DNA of 64,000 nucleotides from Sorghum bicolor. Lineage: Eukaryota > Streptophyta > Magnoliopsida > Poales > Poaceae. The notes beneath the pieces are model-generated. The model did no database searches. It saw nothing but the letters and a program-made list of their open reading frames with translations, and was not told the origin of the DNA. Numbering within the stretch: the first letter of the stretch is position 1; each line of letters begins with the position of its first letter. The position numbers were made by a program, and so were the translations under genes. Below are positions 1 to 12,038 of the stretch, in pieces. The stretch is taken from assembly GCF_000003195.3 (NCBI RefSeq), contig NC_012870.2:29442477-29506476 (forward strand), written 5' to 3'.

Positions 1-314
1 GGTGGTGCACTGCCGCATATGCATTTGATGGAAAATGCAACTAGTCAATTAGAAGCCAATATGTATGATACTTTTTTTGTTCAATTATCAAACTAGATGT
101 CCAATTTGATTGCAGAAGGTTATTTATTTTAAGCATCATGCTTATTTTAAAAGAGGCATATGGAATTATGACAAGTACACCTAAGCATGAAAGCATAATG
201 AATGTTTATTTAAACTGAGATATAAAGAAAACGAGTATAGGAATTGTGAACCAAAGAGCTAAAGCGATAGAAATTTATCTCAAATTTTAGATTGCCGAAG
301 AATTGTAACACTTA

Positions 315-557
315 GGCCTTGTTTACTTCCACCTTAAAACCCAAAATTTTTCAAGATTCCCCGTCACATCGAATCTGTAGACGCATGCATGGAGTATTAA
401 ATATAAACGAAAATAAAAACTAATTGCACAGTTTGGTCGAAATTTACGAGACGAATCTTTTGATCCTAGTTAGTTCATGGTTGGACAATAATTACCACAA
501 ACAAACAAAAGTGCTACATTGTTATGAAATTTTTCGGGTGAGGAACTAAACACAACC
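315..557. mobile_element. Tourist/Harbinger-like MITE
   Basis: This is a 243-bp element with imperfect terminal inverted repeats. The left end reads GGCCTTGTTTACTTCC and the reverse complement of the right end reads GGTTGTGTTTAGTTCC. It is flanked by the trinucleotide TTA on both sides (312-314 and 558-560), which fits the TWA target preference of the PIF/Harbinger superfamily. The interior is AT-rich, has no ORF, and resembles a MITE family that is very common in sorghum and related grasses (recalled, not searched). Confidence 0.85.
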
Positions 558-560
558 TTA

Positions 561-2291
561 AGGTACATGATGAAGGTGTTGGTGTCCTTCGTTCACCTAG
601 AAACTTCAGCAAGATGTATATCAAGACCAAAGCTTAGAAATGAACTCAAGAGAGATGGCAACAAACAAATTGTCAATAATTGCAAGCAATGACAATAAGA
701 ATAATAATAAGCACGTGAGACACGAGAATTTATCCTGAGGTTTGGCTAGACCACTAAAGAGTGCCTGTCCTTATTGTTGAGGTGACCACAAAAATCAAAG
801 TCATTTCACCACCTTGCCTCTCTCAAGTGGCTAGAAGTTTAGCTTGAGCTCTTCTAGGATAACACAAACCTCCTGGTGCTCACCACAAGATTAGGAGCTC
901 CTAGACAACGCCTAGCCGGTAGGGATAAACCCAGTAACAAATGTGAATCCCATCGGCTTAGTGAAGAAATCAAATGCTCAAAGTGGATCTCAAGTTTTCT
1001 CACTACTCCCCTTCCTTGTTGTTGTATGTGTTGGAGACCTTGCTTCTTTTTGTTTTTTCTTTCTTCCTAAGATCTGATGCGCCAGACTACAAAGCTCAGG
1101 TGCTATTGTTTGTGCAATCGGATGCTCTCTAGTCATCGTTTATGTCTTTTCATACAATCTTCTTCCACTCGATGTCTTAGACTTCTTGCTTGTCATCTAC
1201 GATCTTCATAGCAACTCCTCATCCTTGCTTAGGGTGTTGATCACATGATCAAAACCATCATGTCATCCAAGTATATCCTTACATGCATCCATATATAGAA
1301 CTAAGACCTTATATATAGGGCACACATTAGTCCAATTAAGTAGGTTATCAATCAATCACTTAATGGCCCTTGCTAGGTGCCATTTTTCTTATAACACTAA
1401 ACCTTGCATTGAAATTTGATCACTAAATGCACATTTGCACTGAACATAGATATGTGGACTATTCACTAAATAGAGTTATGCATGATCACGAAACACTAAA
1501 CCCACTATGGAAGGAAAGTTGATCGGTGAAAACCAAACAACATTGAACATAAGCAAGATTAAATTTATTATTTTGCCAAACAGGAAGATGATATCACAAG
1601 CACATCATCACTTGATAACAAGAAGGAAGTTTTACTACTTGAGCAAGAAAACTCACTAGTTTTACACCTTTGTTAGTAAGAGTCACTTGAGAGAATCCAG
1701 GGCAACTATTCTACAAGGAGCCTTGATCCTCTAGCAAGAACTTACATGCATTCAAATTTGGTCATTTGTTAGATGAAGCAACTTGCATTTGGCAGAAGTT
1801 GGGCATACAAGTGGTGAACTTGGGTAGCACAGAACACTTCCCTAGGGTTTGGGCTATAGTGGTGCAAGTAGTGAACTTACGACAAACATGGATATGGTGG
1901 AGCCAAGGTTGAGACAAGAACAACTACACTTTGGTTGTCTGACGCTATGCAATCATCACCGTTGTTGAAGCCACAGGGCACTCGGTGGCACAGCGCAATG
2001 CTGCTCATGTGTGCTAGCTATGTGTGGGCGTCAGGGGTCAGAGTGGGTGATATGAGAGTAGTGGAGATACATCTTATTTAGAAATGTCTCTGATGTGATG
2101 CCCTCTTATAAGAGACGCAAGAACATTGTGACACATCTTTGATGAGTAGCGTTCTTAGGTCTGACCTAACAGGGACTAATATCCGAGATGACACATATTA
2201 TCAAACTACATCTGTAATTTGACATTAGCGACATGATCTATTGACATTTCTTTGATGTAGTGTCTTCTTTGTACAATTTTGACATCGTAAG
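561..2291. other. Unassigned non-coding sequence
   Basis: I see no gene or intact element in this stretch. The short ORFs lack recognisable motifs and have no conserved context. The segment around 716-760 (cacgag...tttatcctg...tttggct) resembles the start of decayed grass LTRs, but no matching end or TSD was found, so it is not called as an element. Confidence 0.5.
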
Positions 2292-2512
2292 CCTTGCGTA
2301 GGAAAAAGAGAAACACAAAGACCGAATATCGATCAATGCAACGCGAATCCACATGATGCAAAATACCACACCATGCATCGACATCATCTAAATTGGTAAC
2401 CATACCTAGATAGCTCAAAAGATGTTCAAACAATGTGTCGACACATACTAGGGATGCTCACGCTTGTGCTGGATTTGCTTTGACGGAGAGAGCCATGCTG
2501 AGACCTAGCTAG
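2292..2512. repeat. Tandem duplication, unit 1 (about 220 bp)
   Basis: This segment begins CCTTGCGTAGGAAAAA and is repeated in diverged form immediately downstream. Unit 2 is 2513-2552 plus 20399 to about 20572, now split by the LINE. Shared landmarks include GAATCCAC.TGATGC or GAATCCACGCGATGC, and later TACTAGGGATGCT followed by GGAGAG.GCCATG. The function is unknown. A minus-strand ORF (2433-2206) crosses unit 1 but is not preserved in unit 2. Confidence 0.75.
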
Positions 2513-2812
2513 CCTTGCATAGAAAAAAATTGCAAAAAGAAGATCAATCAACATATTGCATACTGTGATTTGTTCTGGGGAAGCGCTAGCTCCCTCCATG
2601 GTCGGCTAGCCACCGCCGGCGGCCGCTGGCCGTCGTCGGCCACCCTCCTCCTCCACCCACCCCCCTCCTGCCTCCCACCTCCACCATCCCTCGTCCCCGC
2701 GGCTCCTTCACTCGGTCTCCGACCTGTTCCTCCCGACGATCGGAGTTCTTGCTGGTCCAACTTTGGTTGTTCCCTCGACGTCAGTTCCCCCCGCCCAGTT
2801 CTCTTCGTCGGA

Positions 2813-5615
2813 ATGGGAGGCCTCTCGGATCTCTGCTTCGCTCCTAGTTTAGAATTTGAAAGAGTGGTGGATCGCCGTTTCAACTGCTCGGTGAGTCCTG
2901 CATCTCTCAGCTCCCCCTCTAATTTCCATCTACTCCTCAGCTTTGGCCGATCTGCCATTCGTCTGAATGAAGATTCAGTTGCTCTAATTCTTCAAGCCTG
3001 TTTGGGGGGGGGAGTTGCAAAGGACTTCAATGTTTGCCATCTTTCGGGTTAGATGTTCAAATTCACTGTTTCTTGCAAAAAAGTGGGTCTTATGGTTTAC
3101 AAGCTTAATAATTTCTCCTGCAAATCTTATTCTCTCTTCTTTGCCCTGTGGCGAGAAGGGGGTCCAAATTGGAGAAAGCAGTTTGACCTGTTTTGCAAAG
3201 AACAAGAAGATGAGTGGTTTTTAATCGGTGCCAAAGGCAAAATAAGAAAAGGTCCAGCAGCCTCGGATAGAAAATCCTATGCTGACATTGTTCGATCTTC
3301 GTCTCGTCAATCTCTGTCTGTTTTCAGGAGACTATCCTATCCTTCGGATTACAACAGAAACTTTGAATCTTAAATTTTTCGTGGCCCTTCTCCCTTCTCG
3401 TCCTCCATTTCCGCTCCTGCTCCTAATCAAGAGCGTGTTCGTCGCTGGACCATCAAGGCTCCGCAAGATTCTTGGGAGCGTTCTCAGTCTTTGAAAACGG
3501 TCATAACTGCCAAGGCGCATTCCTCGGCTCGCCCACTTTCAAAATCTCCTCCGCTGCCTCTCCCTGGGCCGGCCCGTCCTGGTGGGAGCGATGGCCTTTG
3601 CCGCAGATGCCTTGGGCCTGGGCACTCAAGGAAGGAGTGCACCAATTTGGTAAGATGCCTGCTATGCTATAATTACGGGCATATCTCCCAGTCTTGTCTC
3701 TCCAAAATCCACGCTAAACGCCGTTACCGGGTGGTTTCCTGTTCGGAAGCTGGAGGGTCGCTGGGGAACGATTTATTTCCGAACACATCGCCTCCTCTCG
3801 TTCCTTCCGCCCCCTCTTTCCATTGTGCCTGCTCCAGTCTCCGAAAACCCCACTCCGCCCTCCATGGCGAATTGGCCATGCGATCCAGTACCGCACCTGC
3901 CTCCAGGATTCTCCATCCAAGAACCGCCCCTTCGCAATGGCATTCGCCATGAGGTCTTCGTCACAGGTTGCTACTCGCTCTTCATCGAAGACTTGGCGAT
4001 CATCAAGCTACAGCCTCCAATGAGCGGGGATGACTTCGGCGAAGTCAAGACTGCACTCCGGTCATTCTTTCAGGATGTCCATCAGGTTCGCATCTCTGAG
4101 ATCCAGCCCTCTGCTCTAGGTGATGCTTATGTCAGATTCAGAAGTGCATTAGACAGAGAAAGGTTCCTAGGTCCAGTTTTTCCATTGGGTAACTATGCCA
4201 TGAGAGTTATCAAACATGATGAAGTGGATAATGCACGTAGCTTTGATCTTGATAGAGAAGCTTGGGTTACGCTAGTTGGTTTCCCAGAGGATCTTAAGGA
4301 CTCTGTTAATATTGCTAAGGCTGTCTCTGGTTTTGGTATTTTGGTGCAATGGCATGAACCTGATAACCTAGCAAGAGTAGTTGCAAAGGTTTACCTGAAT
4401 GATGATGCTAAAATCCCAGAATCTGTCAAAGTTAACGCTGGCTTACCCCAAAAGGGCAGATCTTGGACTGTCCCCTGCTACATTCTGAAAAGACAACAGG
4501 TATCAGAAGTGCAAGATGAGGAGGCTTTCATCAACTTTGGACCATTGCATCCTCTGCCGGCTCCCTCTCCTCACTGGATGGGGCCCGTCCCACCTGCTGA
4601 CCCAAACACCACCCCCAGAGGATCCAACGTGGGACCTAGTGCCCACCCCTTTGGAAGTGATTCAGGTAATAGGTGGCAACAACGGCTTGCCCCAGTTGAC
4701 GATGAAGGTATCAACCCGAGGGTTCTGACCTTGGCTGAGATTGCTAATGCTACCTCCAAGATCGTGTCAGAGAAGGGGATAGAGAATGTCGAGGCTCCTC
4801 TTAATGTTGTTCCTAAGATCAAGTCAGTGGTCATTGGCCCCTCCAAGGTGCAAGGCAATACACACACAAGTGATCCACTGATCCCTGTGATCCCATCTCT
4901 CATCAGGAAGATAATCTCTTATATACACAAGAATCCTCACTTCTAAATCTTTAAGAATGTCTCCAATCTTGTTGTTGATCATAATTCCCTAATCCCATCA
5001 TACATATCGGACACACCATTGCTCATTCATCTAGCTTTCATCCTGTTTCCTCAGCTTGGTGACAATGCCCTAGAAAAGATAGCTTTGGAATATTCGGAAG
5101 ATGAAGAAGCAGATGAGGAACCGGAGGAGGATCCAGAGATGACAGTCATGATGAACAAGGATGAGGACACAGTGATGGAGGAAAATGAAGACTCGGACAT
5201 AGAGATGTTAGATGGCCCACCCCCTGGGTTCACAGCCACAAAGAAGAAAAAGACTCTCAAAGTCAAAGAAAAACTGGATGATGAGTTCCTGAGGCGCAGC
5301 AAGAGAGTCTCCCAGAAGCTCGGAGGATTTAAGAATGAAGAAAGTGCTAAAAAGCATAAAGAGGAGCAGAAAGGCAACAAAACTCCTAAGGAGGCTCAGA
5401 AGTACAAGAAAACCAAGGCTCCTAAGAAGGGGAAGAAACTAGAAGTTGGAGACAACGTCCTGGAAGAAGAGCCCACCCCCCTTGCTGTTATCCCGCCAGA
5501 GGGGGCTCCCCACCTCCCCAAACATGTACTCGAAGGCATTGGGGAGGGCTTCCTGCAGATACAACCTTCAGTCGTGTCTGCTGCTCTGCTGGACAATGAT
5601 GACCTTGATGAATAG
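2813..5615 (+). pseudogene. LINE ORF1 (gag-like RNA-binding protein), degraded
   Basis: The product would be the nucleic-acid-binding protein that coats LINE RNA. I chose the ATG at 2813 because the downstream residues (MGGLSDLCF) resemble the start of grass LINE ORF1 proteins. Two CCHC knuckles lie at about 3598-3700 (CRRCLGPGHSRKEC and CLLCYNYGHISQSC). A DUF4283/RRM-like central part is followed by an acidic, lysine-rich C-terminal region ending in VVSAALLDNDDLDE. Breaks seen: a TAG at 3050-3052, a TAA at 3371-3373, a frame change near 3810-3825 and a stop at 4944-4946. ORF2 follows after about 300 bp. Confidence 0.85.
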
Positions 5616-5924
5616 AACCCCCAAGAAGTTGGTTGCAGGGCCATCCATAGCTATGGTCTCTTTTGCTTTCCGTTTTGCTTTTGCTGTTCCTAGCCAGTGT
5701 ATGTACTGGCCCAATAACCACACAGGATGTAACTGGTGGCTCATGTCTTTGTGGAACGTGTGGAAACCGAACCTTCTTATATATCGTTTTTTGTTCAAGG
5801 TTTACTTAGGTGGCCCTTTTGCCTCTTTCAGAGCTTTAGATCTGTTCCACTTAATGTATCCATTTGCACTCTGTCTGTTTGACATTTGCATGTTCAAACT
5901 AACTCCCCTCACCCGTTGGTATCC

Positions 5925-6610
5925 ATGAACAACAAAAATAACAATAACAGATTCACCAAAATCCTTTTCTGGAACATTAGAGGACTTAACTCGCAAGAAA
6001 AATGGGATGCAATTAGAGATAAAATCAGTGAAAGTGCTTGTCAAGTTCTATGCATACAGGAAACTAAGAGGGAATCTTTCGACTACTTCTATATCAAGAG
6101 ATTTTGTCCTAAATCTCTGGATCAGTTTGCTTTCTTCCCATCGGTTGGAGCCTCTGGAGGTCTCCTCACTGTCTGGAATAGTAGTATCTTTGATGGCTCC
6201 ATTGTTCAAATGAACTCCTATGCTATCACTGTCAAACTAGCATGCAAACTAGATAACAAGACTTTTCATGTCACCAACATTTATGGACCTGCAAATCTTG
6301 CCTAGAAGCTTGGGTTTGTCACCTGGCTAATAAACTTAGATTCTTCTGAATTTGATGACTGGGTTCTAGGGGGAGATTTCAACCTGATGAGAAATCCAGA
6401 GAATAGGAACAAGCCAGGTGGAGACACGGGCGAAATGAACATGTTTAACGAACTTATCTCTGACCTTGATCTTGTGGACATCCCTTTTAGTGGCAGAAAT
6501 TTCTCCTGGAGCAACATGCAGGCTGATCCCCTCTTGGTCAAACTTGACTGGGTCTTCACTAAATCCAGCTGGACCCTGTCCCACCCGGCAACCTTTGTGC
6601 AACCTCTATC
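5925..6610 (+). pseudogene. LINE ORF2, endonuclease part (5' segment)
   Basis: This is the N-terminal APE-type endonuclease domain of ORF2, which nicks the target DNA in target-primed reverse transcription. The start ATG is at 5925, and motifs such as FWNIRGLN, CIQETK and LGGDFNLM are visible. One TAG at 6303-6305 breaks the frame; the context suggests a former TGG. At 6611-6615 the frame runs into the TSD (AAGAC) of the Athila-like element and resumes at 15836, where removing the insert gives a continuous SRPISDHIPYVL-type sequence. Confidence 0.9.
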
Positions 6611-6615
6611 AAGAC

Positions 6616-8200
6616 TGTTGACACTTCTTAACGCAACCACCGGATATCGGCGACGGCGCCAGAAGTGCCCTGGTAGGGTAACTCTATTTACTATTGGATA
6701 ATTCCGCAAGCGCACAGAATGTACCGCTGTAGCACTTCACCAAGGAGTATTCCAAGGTATCGTAATTTATATTTTCCCAAGGAAAAGCGGCTAAGTGTGT
6801 TTAACAAAAAGGGGAATGAGATTCCTTGAGTTATCTAGTATCAACTAGTGAATAAGGGTGGTAAATAACGAATAGGAAGGGTAGTGGTGAATCCAAGGTC
6901 CTATGCTAAAGGTAAATGGTAGAGTTAGCTAGGTGGGAGGACAACGAGCGAGTAAAGGACTCCTATGTATCTAACTTGACTTCTGTGACTTACTTTAATA
7001 GATAATTGCCTTAACTACGCTAGAGCCTTACTAACTGTGTGCGAGGGATAGCCGAGCTGGTAAGACGCTTAGAAGGTTTTACACCTAACCCCTTACCGAA
7101 AGCGACTATTGGGCTTATGGACGCCTTACCTTTTAAGAACTAGCCTGTACGTGAGGAGAACCTAATGCCGCCCACGATCTGTCACCTACTAGGGAGTGCG
7201 CTCCTACTTTCCGTTCAAGCCAGCGGTAATCAAAGGTAATCTTAAGTATGAGCACCACGCTCACACTTAATCCTACAACGCTAACTAGTTGCAGCTAGCT
7301 AGAGCTCCTATACAAGATAGGACGATGATGCACACACAGGAGTGGTTACAGGTCACTAACTTCACTAAGACAACTATATTACTAAAGTAAATGCACAACA
7401 AGACTAAAAGACTTGCACTAAGTAAGAACTCAGTAAAGTAAAGTAAGAATAATATATTAATAAAAGGAAAGTCTTACAAAAGTAGAAAGGTACAAGAGCT
7501 ATACTAGACTCTCCAGAAGACGACTCCGGAGACCCCGAGCTTCGCTCGACTCGACTCTAACTCCCACTCTAGACTAACTACTACTCTACTTGTATGCTTG
7601 GAACTTGTAATGCACTTGGCCTTGGAATTGCACACTTGAAATGAAGGATGGAGGCTGCCTTTTATAGAGGGAGATGGAGTAGGGGTTACTCCATCGCCAC
7701 GTCATCGATCCGCGTGACATCTTCTCTCCACCCTTGGATCAAACCGACCTCACAACCGCCATTTGATCAACGGCAGGGGCAAATCAACATGTGGGACATG
7801 TGGGGAAGGTCGGTGGGAGGCCACCGACCCTGGAACCGCCTTTGATGTGGGGTCGGGCGACCCTACTTCTGGGCCTCTGGGCCCACCAGCAGTGTCCACA
7901 GGGGTCCCTTATGTCGGTGGACTAGGTGGCACACCTGGGTCCCACCAAAGAGGGGTCGGGCGACCCCCTCCCTGTGGGCCCAGGGTGTCACCTGTTGTCC
8001 CCTCGATCTCCTCTTGATGATTCTGATGTTGGCTTTGTCAAATAATGTCTTGAATTTGTTGTTCCTGCATAAACAAGCTAAGAGTACAAGTGGAACTAGT
8101 TATGGATAAAATATGTTCATGTCATGTCGTTTCCCCTTGCAACCGAGGCATGTTGACGGTGTTTTGTATGTGGATTTCTATGGTATATCCACCGTCAACA
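6616..8200 (-). repeat. Athila-like element, left LTR (its 3' LTR)
   Basis: This 1,585-bp LTR starts TGTTGACAC and ends CCGTCAACA. A minus-strand TATA box (TATAAAAG) lies at 7659-7666. Upstream in transcription order are GGATCAAACCGACCT (7736-7750), a 9-bp stem hairpin GGTCGGTGG/CCACCGACC (7808-7829), and palindromes of the type GGGTCGGGCGACCC at 7850-7863 and 7952-7967. A primer-site-like fossil lies at 6647-6668. The short plus-strand ORFs here are identical in both LTRs and are not genes. Confidence 0.95.
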
Positions 8201-9591
8201 AGATCCCCCAAGCTTAACCTTTGCTCGTCCCGAGCAAACAATCAAACTTAGCCTCGGTGGATCAGGTATTGTTACTATGTTCACATTTCAAGAGTACCAT
8301 GTGTACAACAAAGTTCTTCTCTTTGCATGAAAAATTTAGCTATGTAAACTTACCCCTATTACCTTAGTCCCTTATGGGGCTTATGGCTTTTCCTTTGTCT
8401 TAGGTGGTTGAGAGACAGAACAGTTTGACTTGAGCACTAACTTTCTCATTCTTAGCAAGTTTCATATCAGAGGTTTTGTGATATTTTCAAAAGAAAGCTT
8501 AAATGTTCCTCTTATGGTTCTCTCATGTCACTCAAATGGTGTATGATTCCTCACCAAGGCATATGGTAAGAGTTGCCTTCTCTATTTCATCCTATTTCTA
8601 AAAGGCTTATGTGGAGTTCAAGGTAGGGATGAAAGGAGATAGCATACTTACTTTGCATGTGTTGCGAAGTCAAAGCTCGGATCCTTGAAGAGAAGTGTCA
8701 TACTCCCAGATCAAGATGTGCAAGTGTGATATATGGTGGACTAGGTTGCTCCTTTATTTGATAGACTCTCTATGTATTGAGACATGGCTAGCATTTTTTT
8801 TCTTCTTTTTTTTTATATATGAGCTTTCATGTGCTCAATTTTCTTTTTCTGTGGACTTGCACATGTCCATCTTTTTATTTCATTTTGCCTAGCCTTTTGA
8901 TGTCTCATTTACCAAATAATGCTTAGAGAGATGTTCTAACATTTAGAGTATGGAGCAACCTATTTAGTGGATGCGAAATACATGTGGTTGCGTACTTCCA
9001 GTGTAGAAGCAGCATATATATATGTGGTGTGTACGTGATCTTGATCTTAGGAGCATGAAAAGTCTCTTAACAAGGGTCAACAAGACTTGACGACACTCAA
9101 CACAAAGCAAATAGCTTATGTGGAAAGGTTGCAATTATGTAAAGTAGATATGGCTGTGGTAGGAATTCATCACCATTGAGGAACAATTAAGGTTTTGATC
9201 ATTTTAAGAATAAATCTCTGATAATCATGCATGCTTAGAAAAATATTATAGTAGCTCTTGTCTTACTATCTCATGTCCCACAACAACTTAGACTTAGTTC
9301 TAGCACTTGCAACCCACAAAGTTTTTAGGTTCATGGCAGTTTAAGTGAGCTAAGTGATCCATACTTAGAGAAATACTAAGTTGTATACTAGGCACTAGAG
9401 ATACATTAACAAGCAACTAGTCATAATTTCCATGAGGGATATAAACATACATGAAGCATATATGCTAAAGGGAAATGCTAATAAATATTTATTTATTTTT
9501 TTTAAGTAAGAATGATAAAATGCATGAAAATAAATAGGATAGAATACTTACCTTAGTGGGGGAGAGGATCTCCCCCAAGCTAGATCTTCGC
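8201..9591 (-). other. Athila-like element, 3' non-coding interior with polypurine tracts
   Basis: This holds no ORF. Read on the minus strand, the purine-rich GCTTGGGGGATCT directly abuts the LTR at 8200 and is the likely polypurine tract. A second copy, AGCTTGGGGGAGATCC, lies at about 9565-9580 just after the end of the Athila-type ORF. Diverged but collinear sequence is found in element E at 25406-26970, showing that the two elements share ancestry. Confidence 0.75.
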
Positions 9592-10947
9592 TCACTGTGG
9601 TGGCGGGAAATTTTGGTACCATCCAGCCCAGCGTTGTGCGTCTTCCTCTCGCACACGTCGGATATGTTGGCCGTTTTGTAACGCCAGTTGCAATGTTGCT
9701 TCTTGCCCAATCTGCAATTCGCCCATGTCATTAATGAGACTGTCCATACCTGTGGGCTGGTGACGCCTAGCCCTGTCCCTTGGGCGTGGAGTGCGTTGTG
9801 GAGGTAGACCCATGGAGTCTGAAGCATCCACTGACATCGCTTCATCGCCCTCTTCAACGTCATGGTGCGAGGATCCTCCTTGCTCCATCTGGGCGGCTTG
9901 CATCATCCTTCTTGTCACCCTGTGTGTCCCTGCAACATCTGGACTTGCCACTCGGGCTAGTCTAATGGTAAGTGTGCGGACCCCATACAACCGGCGCCTC
10001 GCACATGGGAGAGGAATTTCGGTTGTATAGCCCGGATAAATCATTTTAAGTTCACCATTTGGATCTCTTATGAGCATGTTAGCATTGATGAAGAAGTTCT
10101 CATCTACCACTCCTCTAACATAGCCAATGTCTTCAAAATAATGTGATTCAAGTAATCCAAAAGTATCGGCTATTCGAGTAATAAAGGATGTGAAATAGAT
10201 GGGCTTCCCATACTCAATAGAGTTAAGCCAATAGTTCACTAGCAGTTTCACAGGGGAGACCTTGATTTTACTAACCATGGCATAGAGAATTTTAAGTTCA
10301 TCATCAATTAAAGTATCAGTTCCCATGCCAGGATATAGAGTGCATATGATCCAGAAGTGAAGAAAGCGCAAGGTTGGATTATGGATTTCAATGGGAGTAG
10401 GATTTGAACAATTATTAGAGCCAGAAATTGCTTTCCAGAATCTAAATTTATCGAACATTCTAGTGGCATGATCTAGATCAAGTTCACATTCATGTTCACA
10501 CCCTAAAGCAGTGTTTAGCAAACTCCAATTTAATTGATGTTCTTGCTCACACATGCGAAAAGATATTCCATTATTTGTGAGTTTTAGGGTGCATAGAAAT
10601 TCCTTAGCAAGCAATTCTTTTCCAAATTCAGGCACTTGCCAAAAACTACTCCAACCAATTGCTCTAAACACCTTATCGAATTCAACATCCATACCTGTGC
10701 GGGCCAAAAGGTCCGGATCGATGATGCTAGTGTGTAGGAAGAGACCCTCTCGGATGATGTAGTACCTTTGCAACTCTTCTTGGCTTAACATGAGGCCGCT
10801 CTCGGGCTCTCTCATCCTTGATGGAGGCTCGTAGGGTACTATCCCATGGTAACCTTCTTCTTCCTCCCTTCCATGAGCATGGTGAGAGCCTTGAGAAGAG
10901 CTCTCACCCTTTGCTTTCTTGAACTTGCCGAAGATATGCTTCTTCAT
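9592..10947 (-). CDS. Athila-type ORF (third ORF of the non-autonomous element)
   Basis: This encodes 451 residues, taking the ATG at 10947 (MKKHIFGKFKKAKG). An in-frame extension to 10968 would begin at TTG and is rejected. The central part (RFWKAISG, FLHFWIICTLYPGMG, ELKILYAM, KVSPVKLLVNYWL) resembles the ATHILA ORF1-type family carried by Athila retrotransposons. Its biochemical role is unknown. The C-terminal third is charged and low in complexity. The frame is intact, in line with the near-identical LTRs. It has its own upstream TATA box (11143-11150), so it may be transcribed separately from gag. Confidence 0.8.
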   Translation of the reverse strand: MKKHIFGKFKKAKGESSSQGSHHAHGREEEEGYHGIVPYEPPSRMREPESGLMLSQEELQRYYIIREGLFLHTSIIDPDLLARTGMDVEFDKVFRAIGWSSFWQVPEFGKELLAKEFLCTLKLTNNGISFRMCEQEHQLNWSLLNTALGCEHECELDLDHATRMFDKFRFWKAISGSNNCSNPTPIEIHNPTLRFLHFWIICTLYPGMGTDTLIDDELKILYAMVSKIKVSPVKLLVNYWLNSIEYGKPIYFTSFITRIADTFGLLESHYFEDIGYVRGVVDENFFINANMLIRDPNGELKMIYPGYTTEIPLPCARRRLYGVRTLTIRLARVASPDVAGTHRVTRRMMQAAQMEQGGSSHHDVEEGDEAMSVDASDSMGLPPQRTPRPRDRARRHQPTGMDSLINDMGELQIGQEATLQLALQNGQHIRRVREEDAQRWAGWYQNFPPPQ

Positions 10948-11142
10948 CCTCCTACACAAGTGAGGCAAACCAAGCTCCTACTACTACTACTATGCAAGGG
11001 GAATCTTTTTGGGTTTTTGTTTTGATGACTATTTCTAAACTAAACTTGAGAAATGGCTTGTAACAAAGAGAGAAGAGAAAGGATTGTGAGCTCGAATGGT
11101 TCTGGTGGTTTTGGGTGTGGAGTTGAGCTCACAATGCTGTGG

Positions 11143-11150
11143 TATTTATA
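11143..11150 (-). promoter_or_regulatory. Internal TATA box for the Athila-type ORF
   Basis: The minus strand reads CCCCTATAAATACC, a good plant TATA box. It is followed by a pyrimidine-rich leader of about 170-200 bases and then GAGGATGAAG at the ORF start (10947). Its position ahead of an intact ORF and behind palindrome copies supports an internal promoter. Transcription is inferred. Confidence 0.65.
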
Positions 11151-11184
11151 GGGGGAGAAGGGCAAGTAGTGGACCCACAATATA

Positions 11185-11805
11185 GGGGTCGGCCGACCCC
11201 CCAGAAGCATTTTGAATTTGAGTTTAGCTTTATACAGGGAACCATTCTGCATGCTTTCAAGATTTTGCAGAGATGGCCCAAAATGGGGGTCGGCCGACCC
11301 TCATCCTAGCCCCTCCTCCACTTTAAACATTGTGTCATGGATTGTCCGGAAAAGTAAAGGCTAGGTGTGGACCAAAAGTTTTCAAATTGTTTCTGAGATT
11401 CCCTGTTTTAGTGCTTTGTGAAAGGTAAAAGATGAATGGCAAAAGTGGAGACATGTCTAAAGTGATTCCTATGGACCATGGGAGCACTCAAGCATGCCTA
11501 GGTGACCACTTTGCAGAATTTAAGCTAGTGGAGTGGTCCCAAAAGAATCAAAGATGAAAGGAGCATCTTATGACTAAAGTAAAGGATCAAGGGACCACTC
11601 TTTTTCAAACTTTAGCTAGTGTTACAAGCATAGGACTCCATTGTGATTCAAATGTTGGCCAGCAGGAGGCAAGTGGGGCCAATATGGGGGTCGGCCGACC
11701 CCCACATTGGAGCTCCCAGAGCATCCAAGTGCTGGGTTGGAACCTCTATGACTAGCAAGGTTGAAATGTGGTGAAGTGGGCCCCAAGGTGGGGTCGGGCG
11801 ACCCC
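11185..11805. repeat. Dispersed GGGTCGGSCGACCC palindromes upstream of the internal TATA
   Basis: Four palindromes lie upstream of the internal TATA box: GGGGTCGGCCGACCCC at 11185-11200, a 14-bp core at 11287-11300, an 18-bp form at 11686-11703, and GGGGTCGGGCGACCCC at 11790-11805. Related palindromes occur in the LTR U3 (7850-7863, 7952-7967 and their right-LTR copies). The rest of 11251-12038 is non-coding, with nothing else recognised. Confidence 0.8.
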
Positions 11806-12038
11806 CCTTTGGGAGCTCCAGCAGCTCAAATTTTTATGACAAGTTATTCTCAAAATTTTATTTATTATGGCTAAACATTTTGTCGAAATAAGATATGCAA
11901 AATTTAAAGTAAGAATGCAATTGAAAAGTGAATAGTAGAAATTGAAATGCAGAAAATAAATATGGGATAACTACTGATTTACCTTATCAGCAAGGGCTCC
12001 ATGTTTTAGGTCCGTAGAGCAGGACCTCTCCATCTTGT

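Noticed and set aside
876..1070. Possible small plus-strand gene
   Set aside because: No motif, no promoter or splice context, and codon use like the surrounding non-coding DNA.
2206..2433. Minus-strand ORF crossing the tandem duplication
   Set aside because: The reading frame is not kept in the second unit, so there is no sign of selection.
7648..8017. Two plus-strand ORFs (65 and 84 codons) repeated at 15278-15647
   Set aside because: They lie wholly inside the two LTRs, on the strand opposite to transcription, overlapping the TATA box and palindromes. Their identity only reflects LTR identity.
10948..10968. Seven-codon extension of the Athila-type ORF
   Set aside because: The extension begins with TTG. 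The first ATG in frame is at 10947 and has a good plant context.
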